Shown: positions 36,916-48,850 of the stretch, in pieces
Numbering within the stretch: position 1 is the first letter of the stretch
Layout of the letters: every line of letters starts with the position of its first letter
Assembly: GCF_014839805.1 (NCBI RefSeq)
Contig: NC_051124.1
Span: 4,340,001-4,404,000 of the forward strand
Length of the DNA stretch: 64,000 nt
Direction of reading: 5' to 3'
Origin: Manduca sexta
Taxonomy: Eukaryota > Arthropoda > Insecta > Lepidoptera > Sphingidae
Program-made: the position numbers and the translations under genes
Notes under the pieces: model-generated
Databases searched by the model: none
What the model was told of the DNA's origin: nothing
What the model saw: only the letters and a program-made list of their open reading frames with translations

Positions 36916-39900
36916 ATACATATAAATATGATGAGCAAATTTGCATAGTGCATTACTTTTCTATTAGTACAGGCAAACAAGATAGTGGGTCACATGTTAT
37001 GAAGGCATTTTACCGCTTTGAAACATTTGTGTTTGTAGAAGAATTATGGATACCTACGCGTCTGATCTTAAAAGGAAAAAAATATAGGAAATGGAGTTGG
37101 ACTTCGGGTGGTTTTTGTAGGATTGAAATGCTACCACGAATAAGCCAAATAATCCAGGCTTTAGACTAAAATGTTTGGTTTGGTTCCACTTCTCTTCATT
37201 ACTGAGGAATATATTTGGAGTAAAAATATTATGTTGCCCATATAGACGGTCCCTAGACGTGTAAAATAGTAATCAATTATAAATTTTGTAGTTTATAACC
37301 AACCTTAAGTTATAAGGTAAGCATTCATCAACATAAAATTTCTACTTCATAAAAAAATTTAATAAGTAATTTATGCACAAACATGAAACATTTTCTAGGG
37401 CGCATCTATTTACTCCCCCTGCATGCAGATTCACATTTTTTATGCAAAAATGCGTTAGATTTTCTACATAAACCTAAATAATGTTTTTTTGTTCCCTTGC
37501 TCTCTTTCTCAACATGCAGGAGTCACATTAAGGTTATAAATGCCCATTATCTCATTTTTTATGTAAATATATTGCGCCAAATCAAAATCACAAATGTCAA
37601 ATACAATTGTCAATTTATAGCGTCAAGTCGTCCTACATCCTGAGACTACACCTTTGTTACAGTTAGTATGACCTTCATTTAAATGTTTAAGAGTCACTAA
37701 AGAACGCCTTCACTAGGCTATTTTTGACTCTCGATTAGAGAAATGTCAAATACATATTTAGTAACAAAAGAATATTATACTCCCACGACAACGTACGCAC
37801 GCACTCGCGCACGACTTTGTTAACGCAAAACGACATCATGGAGTGCAATCAACATCCCTTTTGTTGCGCGCCACGTGCTATCATTTGTTGCTATGAGATT
37901 GGATCTCCCTTAGTTGTATTTCAAAGAATCGAAGTCATGCATCACTACTATTGTACTGAAATTTGTAAGTTTTACAAAATATTAATATATAATTAGGCAT
38001 TTCATTTCTTTACACTAATGGATTAGCAGGAGCTGTGGATAAAATTAGTTTAGATTTAAAAGGTCCATGAAATTTTGTAATTATATGTTTGAATATAAAG
38101 TTTACGATTACAAATTTAATATATCTTTCTTGCTACAACATTTTAATATAATTAATAAAGGCAAATTGCGGAATTTAAAAAATAAAGGTTAATTTAATAT
38201 ATTGCTAAATGTAACATGTTCGCCCATATGTTAAAAAATTAAAGCCAAAATATATGCATTACTCAACCATTCTACATAATATATTTCCACTAAGCATGCA
38301 ACAAACAGTCAGCACACAAATTTAACTAAATCAACGAAATTCAAATTTATTATGCACACTGTAACAAAAACGTTTATTAACTCAGATTACACGAACTTCC
38401 AGCCGCGATCAATATTGCCGCACAACTGAAAAATAAACCAGTTCGCAACCCTAACTATTCCACTCGGAGTTAGAAACAAGAAAAAACAACCAGCTACAGT
38501 CCAACTCTTCGCCCTGATTAAACCAACCGCGGTATGGGCTATACTTAAGATGCAACTTGTAGGGCTGGCACACTGCGGCTGGCTGACTCATTGTTGCAGG
38601 GGCGTCCTTTGTCATATTCTATGCCAAATATATCTGACTCACTTTATTGATATTTGTTTAAAACCTTGAGGGTTTAGCGACCTATTATTAGGCAGACATT
38701 ATAAAACAATGAACTAAAACTTTGCAACGTTTTGGTACGAAAGAATTGACTTGCAATCGTCTCATTTTTGCAATGTGATCTTTGTATAATTCATAACAGT
38801 ATCTACCTCAGATATTTACAGTCGTAAACAATCATTCTCATTACATGAAAGGAATTCGAAATTTGAAATAGCAATATTCTTCTGTTGCGGCGTATGAAAA
38901 TAAGAATTTACTAACAACAACACAGAGATTAAAATCTCCACCAGTGAGTTTAATCTTCATTCAAAAGTTGTGCTATAAATAAATCATTCAAGTTTTGATA
39001 AATACAATATTCCATCTCGATACTGAAACCATATTCAATCCATTCCAATTTGTAGTCTATTTCAAAGTAGCAAAGCCGTAAATCATCTAGTTACAAATGA
39101 TAGGCCTAAGCCGACTCCCTGAATGGATTTGCAAATAGCATTCGGCTTTCAAAGCAGAAACAAACGGACACAGAATAGAGACATTTAACGAACTATAATT
39201 AACCGCATGTCAGTTTGTTCGGCCTGGATTGTGTTTCGAATAGACAATAGCAAATTGAATTGTATGTTTGTAAACACGGTGAAATTATTGTTCAGTCGAA
39301 AAGTTTGCGAATTGACTAAACATTAATAAAACAGATGTAATTTGTGATGAAAATAGAATTGGATCTGGCGTGATTTATGCGAGGCTGCTCAAAGATCTGG
39401 AATATGCTGATGGCGGCTGCCGTTTTAATGACGGTGGAATCGGAATTGAAAATGAACTGGGAAGAATCGAAGCATCTGTAATTTTATTGACATGATTGAA
39501 AATTATAGCTTGCCGAGAATCAAAGCAGCTTTCGAGACAGAAACCACCGTTTTCAGAAATATTTTTTTATATCTGGTCATTAAAGTCGAGTTTTATTGAT
39601 TAATAATTCTGAATGACATATCGTATCTTTGCTCAATACTATGCTCAAGATCATTTTTGCACCTATAAAATCACTTTTCTTGTCCCTATACTTATACAAT
39701 AATCAAACAACATTTACATATTTTCAATGAATCATTACTTCTTAAATGTCAGTACTATGTATGGCTATATCTTGGTAGATTATAAAGAATTCTTGTCACT
39801 GCTACAGTTTGCTCAGTCAGTTCCAACTCGGGCCGGAGTCTGGTGCCAAATATAAAACTGCAATATCAACCTTTCCAGAATGAGTGCTGAAATAGCAGAT

Positions 39901-40671
39901 ATTATTTTTCTTAAGAAAAGTTACAGGCATTTTTTAATTAAACGACGCGAGGTGCATGTCGCTTGAATGATAGTAAGCGACGTCTACAAACAATACAAAT
40001 TCTACCCAGTTCATAGAATAAATAATTGGGTAGTATTCATAAATATGACAAATGCTGACTGTTGAAAGCGTGGTTCTAGGTATTTCGTATAGACAATTAT
40101 GTATTCGCGATTAGGTCAATAATATTACACGCATAAAAAGATAGATACTTCACGCTTAAAATGTTGCCCATTTTAATAATCTATTTTTTATTTACACAGT
40201 TATACTATATATACTCTGCCAGATTAGTAGAATCCTCATCATCCTACACAATCAAAAAGGGAAATAAGAATAGGACAAAAAGACCCTCCAATCAACTTTA
40301 ATTTTTAAAAACAAAAAGGACTATTCAACGCCAAATACGTCTTTTCATCACTTTTAGAAGTAAAATACATCGTAAGCGACACAACTTGAACTCCAGCCGC
40401 CCTAATGAGATAATACCATTAAGCTGAAACTGTTTTCTTTGGATTACGACATTTTACATAACCATTATAGTGAGACCTCGAGCTTCTTTCGGCTATAATT
40501 ACCAGCGGGATAATCGGCTTTGGATACGAATATTAACCCTGATCATAATCCGTATTATATGGAATTTAATGACTTTCTTTTTAGCGCGCAGCTTCGGCAG
40601 CGGAAATGCTTTTTATTTCTAGAATAAATCAAGATTCCATCAAATTAGTTAGGAGACGAATGATTTGTTTA
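36916..40671. other. AT-rich sequence, no gene identified
   Basis: Slightly GC-richer stretches at 38390-38600 and 39360-39480 show no convincing exon. If the gene ending at 34018 starts to the right, this is its intron. Confidence 0.35.
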
Positions 40672-40925
40672 TTTTAAAGGTAGCACTGTCTCGGTGGCGT
40701 ACTTGTATTACGGTGCGACTGCAGTACAGAGGTCTCTGGTTAGATCACCGGGAGGGGTCGGGAGGAATATTGAATTTTCTACTCAATATCAGATCCGGCT
40801 CTAAAATTTGTGCCCGATGTGGCGATAGGTTCGCCCTCTACCACATCACGGGACAGAATACACACGGCGGAAAGTATCTGCACCATTTGCGCCTCTGGGG
40901 GAACAAAAGGTGAGTGTGTGTATAA
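40672..40925 (+). repeat. tRNA-derived SINE, copy B (best preserved)
   Basis: Head ctgtctcggtggcgtacttg, B-box-like ggttagatcaccgggagg, body ctcaatatcagatccggctc, tgtgcccgatgtggcgatag and catcacgggacagaatacac. The three overlapping ORFs here are chance frames through the SINE. Confidence 0.8.
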
Positions 40926-41064
40926 AGGTAACAATACAAATTTTGGAATAAACACGAATGAGTTCTTGGGATACACTCTTAATGGGGTACTTGGTTGCCT
41001 ACACCGCCAATTAAGTAAAATTTTCTCAGCATATCTAATGTTTGTTTTGCCGGAATTGTTTTAA

Positions 41065-42974
41065 AGGGGCCGGAGCCAAGATGCCTTTCCACAATCGTTA
41101 ACGCTAACACTAACTAAGGGAAACCACATATCCTACCGATAGACTTATCGCTAGGATAAGTTCCAATATTTTTTTTTGTTTTCTATTACAAATGTCTGTA
41201 GAAAGTACTCTTGGCTACGGCCTTTGAACCCGCGACTGATTTCTAGTTATCGCCGTGCGGTGCGCCATCATTTCATAGAATTGCTTAGCTTTTATTACCT
41301 CATTGATCCGAACACTTATTCAGTTATAAGTATGTATTAAACTTTATTAATACGAAACGGTGTTAGCTTTTCTATCTCCTAGCGTAAATATAATAACAAA
41401 GTTTATACCGTGAAACTTCCTCGTACACCCGTATAACGATAAACTGGGTATGGAGTGATTATTGCGAATATATAGGCTATTATCTAACCTATTATGTCCA
41501 TAAAAAGGTTTTGTTTGCGATGAACATGTCTGAATATTATGGATGTGAATTCTTAAGTCAAATTCTTGGATTAAGATATGTTTTAATACCAGATGATGTA
41601 AGTAATGAGTATTATGTACGACTTTCAATTTCAATTTGCAGTTACTTACTCATCATCAAAGCGTATTGGTGTAATGCTCTTTGCTATTGGGCAACTTTAC
41701 GGTAACCTCATGAATCTTGACGTTACTAAGAAGGAAAGTCTTAAAACATATTTGCTTATATTAAATACAAAAGTGTCAAAACGAAATTTAAATATAGTAG
41801 TTTTGCAATAAAAAAATAATAATGGCCTTTTAATTTCTATAAAAGGAGAATCTATAGAGGAATGTTTTAAGTGAATGTAAAGAACTGGCTGCACCAAATT
41901 AAAATTAAATTTTAATTCAAGGAGGGTCAAACGGATCTACAAAGCGGCTGTCTGCTGCCACATTAATCATTCCCTTTCGCAAATCCTTTGGTCCGCAACC
42001 CTTCGCGACGTGAATTGTAATCCTCTTACCATACACAAAATGTTTATTGTATTTACAGATACCTGCTTGCGGTTAAGTCTTCGTGACCTCCAATTTTAGA
42101 ATTCATATACTTAATTCTTTCCTGTGTTTGGTATAGCTCACTATCAGGAGCGGCCTTAGTGGCTGGCGATCGAATCAATCACCTAGGATCTCGCGCTTAT
42201 AAGAGTCATAAAACACATTATACTTCTTTTGCAATCCAATAAAAAGTCTTTGCAGAGATCTATCGATCAGAACTTCTCATTGCCTAACGCAGCTACTGCA
42301 TACTATTTCATAATTTCAGCATTTTGGCCTCAAACCTCTATTTCATATATTTTCATTATACTTTTCTGTAGAACTATTGTTTATTAGAATTCTATCTTCG
42401 CACCATCCTACTTTAGAAAAGTTATTGGCTTTATATAAGTTATAATCTAGTATACCTACAATTCTCATATAAAGGTATTAAATATCGAGTTCTATAAATA
42501 ATTATCTTGAAGGTTGGAACGGAAGAAACAAATACATGAATTAAATATGTACTGATGAAATGCATTTTAAGATTGAAAGCGTTTGCATAAATCATTTCAA
42601 GCAGATAGTTCTTGTCATAAATGCTTTCTACTTTATGATTTATGAGCTATTTTCCAACTTCACTTTCTTAGTTCGGCTATTTATTCACCAGCTTTATACT
42701 CTTCTAAATAACTTTGAACAGATATAGAGTGAATTTACATGTTATATTAGAATATTTGCTTTAAGCGTCGTTATTGCTTCCTTGTCATCGTAGCGAGTGG
42801 GGTCCTGTATTTCGATACCCAGGTCAGCTATTAACGTAGGTTTTTGTAATAAGATGGCAATACCGAAAACTGTTTTACGTCAAGCACGTGGTCGGATAAA
42901 CTGCAATCTGTAACAGCTTGAAAAATGTGTGGCACGGACCTTATATTGGAATAAGATATCAGTACAATAATCAC
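41065..42974. other. AT-rich sequence, no gene identified
   Basis: Contains a GC-richer patch at 41200-41280 and a possible SINE head at 42785-42840 (cgatacccaggtcagc). The 95-codon minus ORF at 41347-41634 has no homology or splice support. Confidence 0.35.
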
Positions 42975-43140
42975 ACACATCACGCCTTTATTTACGAAGG
43001 GTTAGGCAGAAGTTCAACCAGAGCACCCACTCTTCGCTTGTGTTCCATCCCACGAACTGATACGGACCGATATCGCCGAATCGGGCACTAATTCCAGACT
43101 CCAGGCTGATACTGATGCAGAAAATCCCAATATATATAAA
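42975..43140 (-). repeat. tRNA-derived SINE, copy C, minus
   Basis: Reverse orientation of copy B: the minus strand reads ttgggattttctgcatcagt, cctggagtctggaattagtg, cccgattcggcgatatcg and gggatggaacacaagcgaag. The tRNA head is lost. Confidence 0.75.
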
Positions 43141-44439
43141 CAAACGAACTGCTTTAAACAGCAATAAAAATAAAACAATTGTAATTTTTTCTTTTATGTA
43201 GATCATGTACTGTAGTTTATAACTTAAACTGATTTTGAAAAGAGCAACACCAGAGTTTCTTATCCTTTCTTCTCTGGTGAGAACTGCTTTCCGAACTGGT
43301 GGTAGGCTTAATATTGACGGAATCTAAATAATATATAACATTTTACAAGTAAAAATAAATTATCTCATTTCATATGTTCCCGACTCCAGATTTGAACTAA
43401 GGACCTCAGAGTGATATCGTGTTGATCATGCCATACAACTTACATACCAAGACAGTCAATGATGATGGCTTTAATTCTTATGTAACTGATACCAAGTGAG
43501 TTGTCTGGTAATTGAACATCGAACCGCACATAGGTCATGACGCATTTGATTGTAACTGCATGGATTATTTACATTGCGTCGTATATTCAAGTAAGTAAGG
43601 ATTTATGCTGCATGGTTCTTAAAACTCCTTTTATTTTTCATATAATTACAGATAGTTATTGATATTCAAGTTAAGATAAAATTATGAATAATTAAGTAGG
43701 TAGTACCTGAATCATATTCAACTTCTGGGAGGTTCAAAAATTATTTTTTTCCCCGACACATTGTCGCTATGTGGAAATTGGAAACAGGAGCGAGGTGAAA
43801 GTAATTTCACTAAAAGCAAATGAAATCATAATGAACATTCATTATTGCGTGAAAATTGTCACGAAAAGACCGGCCACCGACACCGATACAACGAATGAAC
43901 GGCACGTTTTTTGTTCTGAATTATTCAGCACGCCGGACTCAATTTTCTAATCAGACTTAAACAAAGGAGACGCATTACAATGTCGTACGATTTAGAACTT
44001 TATTTCCTACGTGCTTATCATTCGGTTTACTTAAGTCCTTCATGAGTCTGCGAAAGCACGAGTTCCCCTCAACAAAATAACTTCTTTGTCTCCGCTGTTT
44101 TTCAGCAAATGTCACGATACGTAGCAAAATCAATGACTGACTAACGCTGGAAACACATTGGACACAGCATTTCAGGTGATATTGCAACAAGCATTTCGTA
44201 ATTAATTTGCTACATATATGCTCACCTGCCAAGCAAGGGCAACCTTCGACCTTAAACCGGCTGTAACTCACCTCATCAAAACAACGCTGTGGTCTCGTTA
44301 TACTACGGGAAGACAACCGCCGGCATACAGTCCTACGTCCCGGCACACAGAATTGACATGACGCACACAATACAGGTGTTTGTTAACACATCGAGACATA
44401 TTTTTATTCATGAACAAGGCTCCTTGCGCTTGCTGGTGG

Positions 44440-44560
44440 GTTGATGCCGACCGGCAGGCGAGCGCGCTAGCCGGCGCGCCGCCTCACTTTGACTGAAGTA
44501 CGCGCTTGTCGAGCGTTTTTTGCGCAGGCGTAGTTACCGCACGGGATCGGCCGAAATTCA
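44440..44560. promoter_or_regulatory. CpG-rich patch, candidate promoter
   Basis: The most CpG-dense stretch of the right half: gaccggcaggcgagcgcgct, agccggcgcgccgcctcact, agtacgcgcttgtcgagcg and gcgcaggcgtagttaccgca. It lies between the 84-codon minus ORF (44723-44977) and an open minus segment ending in a gtgagt donor at 44271. It could be a promoter of a gene running left. No TATA box is evident. Confidence 0.4.
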
Positions 44561-44722
44561 CCCCTGTTCCCCTGGTAAAGAGGATCTTATCTGCTTCACA
44601 TATTGCTTATATTTTCAGCTGTATTGTCTATGTTCTAAGTTCTATTTTCGAGTAATGGTTGTACGTAAGTTGATCTATTTTACAGGACACAATTGCGCGT
44701 GCCGCACTGCACACGATGGTAA

Positions 44723-44977
44723 TTAAATATGTGTTTGACAATACGGGCTCCGGAGGCTGTGTTCTGGTGACGTCAATGTGCCAAAGGCTGTGATGAACGC
44801 GTTCGCGCGGAAGCCGTTGTCGATGTGTAATCGAGCAAGTTCGTCAAAGCGATTGGGGATTGCATTTAGATCGTGGAACTTTTTAGTTTCAATGCCTTTG
44901 TGACGTTGTGTGGTCTGTTTAGCTGCTTTGGTTTTAATATCAATTTCGATTCTTTCGTATTGTTCTACTGGCTCCAT
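44723..44977 (-). CDS. 84-codon intronless ORF, hypothetical protein
   Basis: ATG to TAA on the minus strand encodes a charged, soluble peptide: MEPVEQYERIEIDIKTKAAK at the start, a Lys/Thr/His-rich middle (QTTQRHKGIETKKFHDL), then NAIPNRFDELARLHIDNGF and a C-terminus ending SPEHSLRSPYCQTHI. There is no signal peptide, membrane span or recognisable domain. Codon choice is mixed at third positions, unlike random AT-rich ORFs here, and no consensus donor interrupts it, so it may be a complete single-exon gene. It lies beside the CpG-rich patch at 44.44-44.56 kb. Possible small testis- or cilium-type protein, but that is a guess; it might also be one exon of a larger gene. Confidence 0.45.
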   Translation of the reverse strand: MEPVEQYERIEIDIKTKAAKQTTQRHKGIETKKFHDLNAIPNRFDELARLHIDNGFRANAFITAFGTLTSPEHSLRSPYCQTHI

Positions 44978-46157
44978 GATTCGAATATCAACACATAGTA
45001 GGTATACTAGTGATTTCTATAAACAATGACATTGGCATTACGCGATCTATCGCAAAATGGACCAATCAGAATGCTTAAAGTTTTTTTGACTCACAAATGA
45101 CTAAGTATATTGATTAGTTTATACTCTGGATAAGATCGTAGAGTAGGATTGGGATCATTTATTGAAAATGGTCGATAGACTGTGAATTAAATTTATTAAT
45201 TATAAACAAATTGTTCTGTTTATTAAATTAGTATTGGTAAAGAAATCGAAACTATTGTACTTATGCAGTCAGTTTTGCAAATGAGCACTTTCATTGTCTA
45301 TGTTGGCATCGATCAAGTACATTATCGTTATGAGAGTCAAAAGACGTATTAAGCGACACATTGCGTGTCCGGGGTAACACACTTACACTCTTTTTTTAAA
45401 TAAATTAAAAATTAAGTAGAATACGCTGTATACAAAATCCTCCACCACGCAGTAGTGTGTTCCAGTTGTTTGCGGTCTATTATAATATATAGTCAACATC
45501 ATCGCTTCTAGTTAACTAACTAAACTAAACTAACTTTTAAACGTTAAAGATTAAATACGAATCCAAATATTTACATAAACGGGTCCGAATATTTTTGCTA
45601 AGCTATTTCTGCCTTGTTTGCATACTCGGCCATCGCTCGTGAATGATTGTGAGTACGATGGAACAGAAATAGAATACGCGAATGCTCTGATTCATTTATT
45701 ACTTTTGTTTGATTAAATAAATAATTTACTAAAATAAAAAAAGCCTTTTATTACTTGGACATTTAAACAAATATATATTTATCACATTCTTATATCTAGG
45801 TACCTAAATTTCAAGTAATAGGTACATTTTAATTTATTATTAGAGTTTTTAATTTAAAATAAATATCTATATATTAATAATAAATTTTCCCGTATTAGTT
45901 AAGTTTTATTATAAAGCGATAAATACACTTCAATGACAAATATAAATATTTTATTTGGCTAAAGTCCAACAAAAATATTTTATCTGACAAAAAAAATCTT
46001 GATAATCTACGGCCTTGACTTGCACATTACTAAATAATAAGAGTGAAGTCAGTTTGCTTTATGCTACATTTTTTTGTTTATATTTTTATACTATTTATCG
46101 TTTGTTGATTTATGATAAAATTCGCACTTCTTTGTATTTTAAGCCATTCCAAATAAC
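44978..46157. other. AT-rich sequence, no gene seen
   Basis: Very AT-rich towards 45700-46140. A segment at 45725-45760 (aaaaaaagccttttattact) resembles a reversed LINE 3' end. Confidence 0.4.
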
Positions 46158-46229
46158 TCCCGTATGGTCTAGTGGCTAGGATACCTGGCTTTCACCCAGG
46201 AGGCTCGGGTTCGATTCCCGGTACGGGAA
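46158..46229 (+). tRNA. tRNA-Glu (UUC anticodon)
   Basis: A complete cloverleaf: acceptor stem tcccgta/tacggga, D arm ggtctagtggctagga, anticodon stem cctgg/ccagg with loop ctttcac (TTC at 46191-46193), and T arm with ggttcgattcc. The discriminator base is A. A T5 run about 5 bases downstream serves as the Pol III terminator. There is no intron, and A and B boxes are intact. Confidence 0.97.
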
Positions 46230-47030
46230 AACTCTTTTTGCGTTTTAAGATTTTTTTACGTGACTATTTTTTCCAGTTTAACAAAAATCCTCGGTAATTA
46301 CGTGACCATCGCATACTTTAATTTTTCATTAAATTTTTTGATTGCTGTTATAATGTTATCTGAAATATCTGCCAAAGTAGTGATTATGGAAACTATTGAA
46401 CGCAAAAGAATTAAAGTGTCTTAACAAACTTGGCAGCAACTAAATTTAAACCATCTTCTGGAAGGCTCGAATATCGTTCACAGTTCACAATATGTTCGCT
46501 TGGGTTTTACTTCTGTTTGATACTCCTGACGAAATAATACAGCAAATTCTACGTTAAGAGTTTTTAATATTCAAAACATAAATTGTAAAGAACTTGGTGG
46601 TGCGCGGTGTCGCGTGAAATACATAATATATTATCCTCGTTGCGTATTTTTCTAAGATTAAAGTATATTTTAATCATTTCTGTCTAATCCGAGAAGTAGT
46701 TTCTGCGTTTAGTTACCTTTATTTTTAATTTCTCCCAAGCAAGATAAGGTCTCTAAGCCATAAGGGCATTTGACAATTGCCTAATTAGAACATTTAAACA
46801 AAATGATTATAATCTTGCGGTATTTTAATTTAATCGTTGCTGAACCAGATCATTTATTTGTTATTCTATAAAATAAACTTTAATTTGTTGTAGTGATTGA
46901 TAAAGATTGTATATTTATTTGAAAATGTGAGAATACAGTTGAAAGTAATAAAGATAAGTATTCATTTAAGTACATACATTTAATTATTTATACTTTTTAT
47001 TAGATGTGTAATTTCGCCGTTACTAAACAA

Positions 47031-47121
47031 CCTTCGATAGCTCAGTTGGTAGAGCGGTGGACTGTAGAGGTTTAAAATTGCTGATATCCATAGGTCGCTG
47101 GTTCAAATCCGGCTCGAAGGA
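47031..47121 (+). tRNA. tRNA-Tyr (GUA anticodon) with 18-nt intron
   Basis: Acceptor stem ccttcga/tcgaagg, anticodon GTA at 47064-47066, T arm ggttcaaatcc and discriminator A. An 18-nt intron (47068-47085) lies one base 3' of the anticodon, the canonical place for eukaryotic tRNA-Tyr introns. Removing it gives a normal anticodon loop CTGTAGA closed by GTGGA/TCCAT. A T5 run follows. Confidence 0.96.
47068..47085 (+). other. Intron of tRNA-Tyr copy 1
   Basis: The segment aggtttaaaattgctgat interrupts the anticodon loop after base 37. It would be removed by the tRNA splicing endonuclease. It differs in sequence and length from the intron of the copy at 57546-57634. Confidence 0.85.
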
Positions 47122-47589
47122 TCCCTTTTTGTTTCTTGCATTTTATTTTACATCATAAATTGAATTTGTCGTTACTGAAATAGAATGTTAAACGAAGTCA
47201 TTTATTAATCAGGTTTTAGTGAATGACAATGAAACAATATTTTTTTCCATATGCCGCTGACCCCGTACGTGACGTTGCCACAACATACTTTCGAAGGAGT
47301 GCAACAATGATGAAGTGATTAGAAAAATCGTATACCTACCTAGTATCTATATTTATTATTTCTTGTCCGTTCATCGTCAGTGACGGAAATTGAAAAATTA
47401 CATTTTAATTATCATTTATATATTTTTTTACAGTATAAAATCTATTTTGCCTCCATTTCATACCTTATTAATCACTATCTGAAATAAATACTGTTTAAAA
47501 ATTGTTTAATATTTTATATGAAGTTAATATAATATTGTTATTGCAAATCGCAAATTTAAAAATATCCTTTCCATCTATAAAATTAATAA

Positions 47590-47671
47590 CGCTGCGGACA
47601 GGATTCGAACCTGTGCGGGTAGAACCCAATGGATTTCAAGTCCATCTCCTTAACCACTCGGACACCGCAGC
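47590..47671 (-). tRNA. tRNA-Ser (UGA anticodon)
   Basis: On the minus strand the acceptor stem gctgcgg/ccgcagc closes an 82-nt gene with the long variable arm typical of tRNA-Ser (tgggttctaccc region). The anticodon TGA lies at 47636-47638. The T arm aggttcgaatcct and discriminator G fit serine identity. There is no intron, and a T4 run follows downstream on the minus strand. Confidence 0.96.
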
Positions 47672-48159
47672 TGATAATATAGTTGATGAAATAAGTAGCT
47701 TTATTTAGAAAGACATTATTTCGCTTATTGGTTATTGTGTTAAATTATTATTTTCAGTTTTATTAATACTTTATAATTACAACCATTAAAATATCGTTTG
47801 TTTGATCTGTTGTTACCTTGCTCAAAATGCAACAATAATTTAAAAATTATTTATTCTTCAAGTTTGTTTAACAGATATCTTGCGGCGTGAAAACACTGAA
47901 GTATTTTTGGTTACAATTATAATAAATCATATGATAAAAATACAGTAAAGATTACCCTTAATACCTTATATTCATAATGTAGTTCATTATAATTGGAATG
48001 AAATAACAGGCGGTATTGAATATATTATAAAAAAGTATGTTATTAAAAGTTATAAAAAAATATTATATAATATAAAAAGTAAAATGATAAGAAATCTATT
48101 AAGTGCCACCTCTTAATGGAAGTTAATAAATTTTAGTTCAATGTTATGCTTGAAAATAA

Positions 48160-48245
48160 TGCCATTTGGCACTAGATGGCAGTAGCAAGCCATTGAAAAT
48201 TGTGCATTATATCTATTCGACACTAGATGTCGCCGTTAAAATAAA
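48160..48245 (+). repeat. Repeat segment with CTCF-like motif
   Basis: ggcactagatggcagtagca (48168-48187) fits the CTCF core pattern (CCASYAGRKGGCR). The block agatggcagtagcaagccat shares its layout with agatggcgctagtaagccac at 30354-30373, so the motif is carried by a dispersed repeat. A degenerate copy, cactagatgtcgccg, lies at 48221-48235. Confidence 0.5.
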
Positions 48246-48810
48246 TCGCCTCAGTTGTCACCTGTTTTGAAATGTCACGGGTCTACATTTGCGAAAGCCG
48301 GGCTATCGTTTCTGTAGGTACAAAACATTAAAAAACAACTTTTAGTATGTATATGTTCCTAATCATTGATGATTTATAACGATACCATAATATGAAATAT
48401 CTATTTTGTTCAAGTCTGTAATATGATAATATGTACGTACTAAATATAAACTGAGTATGTAAAATATAATATCTTACATCTCTCATTTTTACGTTTAAAC
48501 TTTAGCAAAATTGCATACACGGCAACTCGCAAGAGAGTTTTGTGATTTAAAATTGCTTTATAGAGACTTACCTATTTGCGTTTGACATCAACTTTCGTTG
48601 TTACGACGGAGTAGAAAAATTTTCTTTGTTTTTGCCATATTCACATTCTAGATATTATTATGTGTTTAGATTGTAGACTGGTAAGTGCAGCCTTAAAATT
48701 ATATAATACTATAATTATCTTCCTGGTAAATAAGTGATACCTAGTGTGTCTAGTGAACTTTAAAAAGTAGGCAAAGATTAAAGAGAAGACTCTTTCGTAG
48801 AACTTTCCGT

Positions 48811-48850
48811 GTTGCTTCGGAACAACTGAAGACAGTTGTTCCGAAGCAAC
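48811..48850. repeat. Perfect 18-bp inverted repeat (hairpin), 4-nt loop
   Basis: gttgcttcggaacaactg (48811-48828), loop aaga, then cagttgttccgaagcaac (48833-48850) is an exact inverted match. Mixed base composition makes chance unlikely in AT-rich DNA. It could be a transposon end, a recent inverted duplication, or a transcribed hairpin; the stem is short for an animal pre-miRNA. Confidence 0.9.

Noticed and set aside
40665..41064. ORFs of 65-84 codons
   Set aside because: They run through SINE copy B in unrelated frames.
41347..41634. 95-codon minus ORF
   Set aside because: AT-driven composition (many His, Ile, Asn), no splice sites or similarity.
48811..48850. Pre-miRNA call for the hairpin
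   Set aside because: The stem is only 18 bp and perfect with a 4-nt loop; animal pre-miRNAs have longer imperfect stems.
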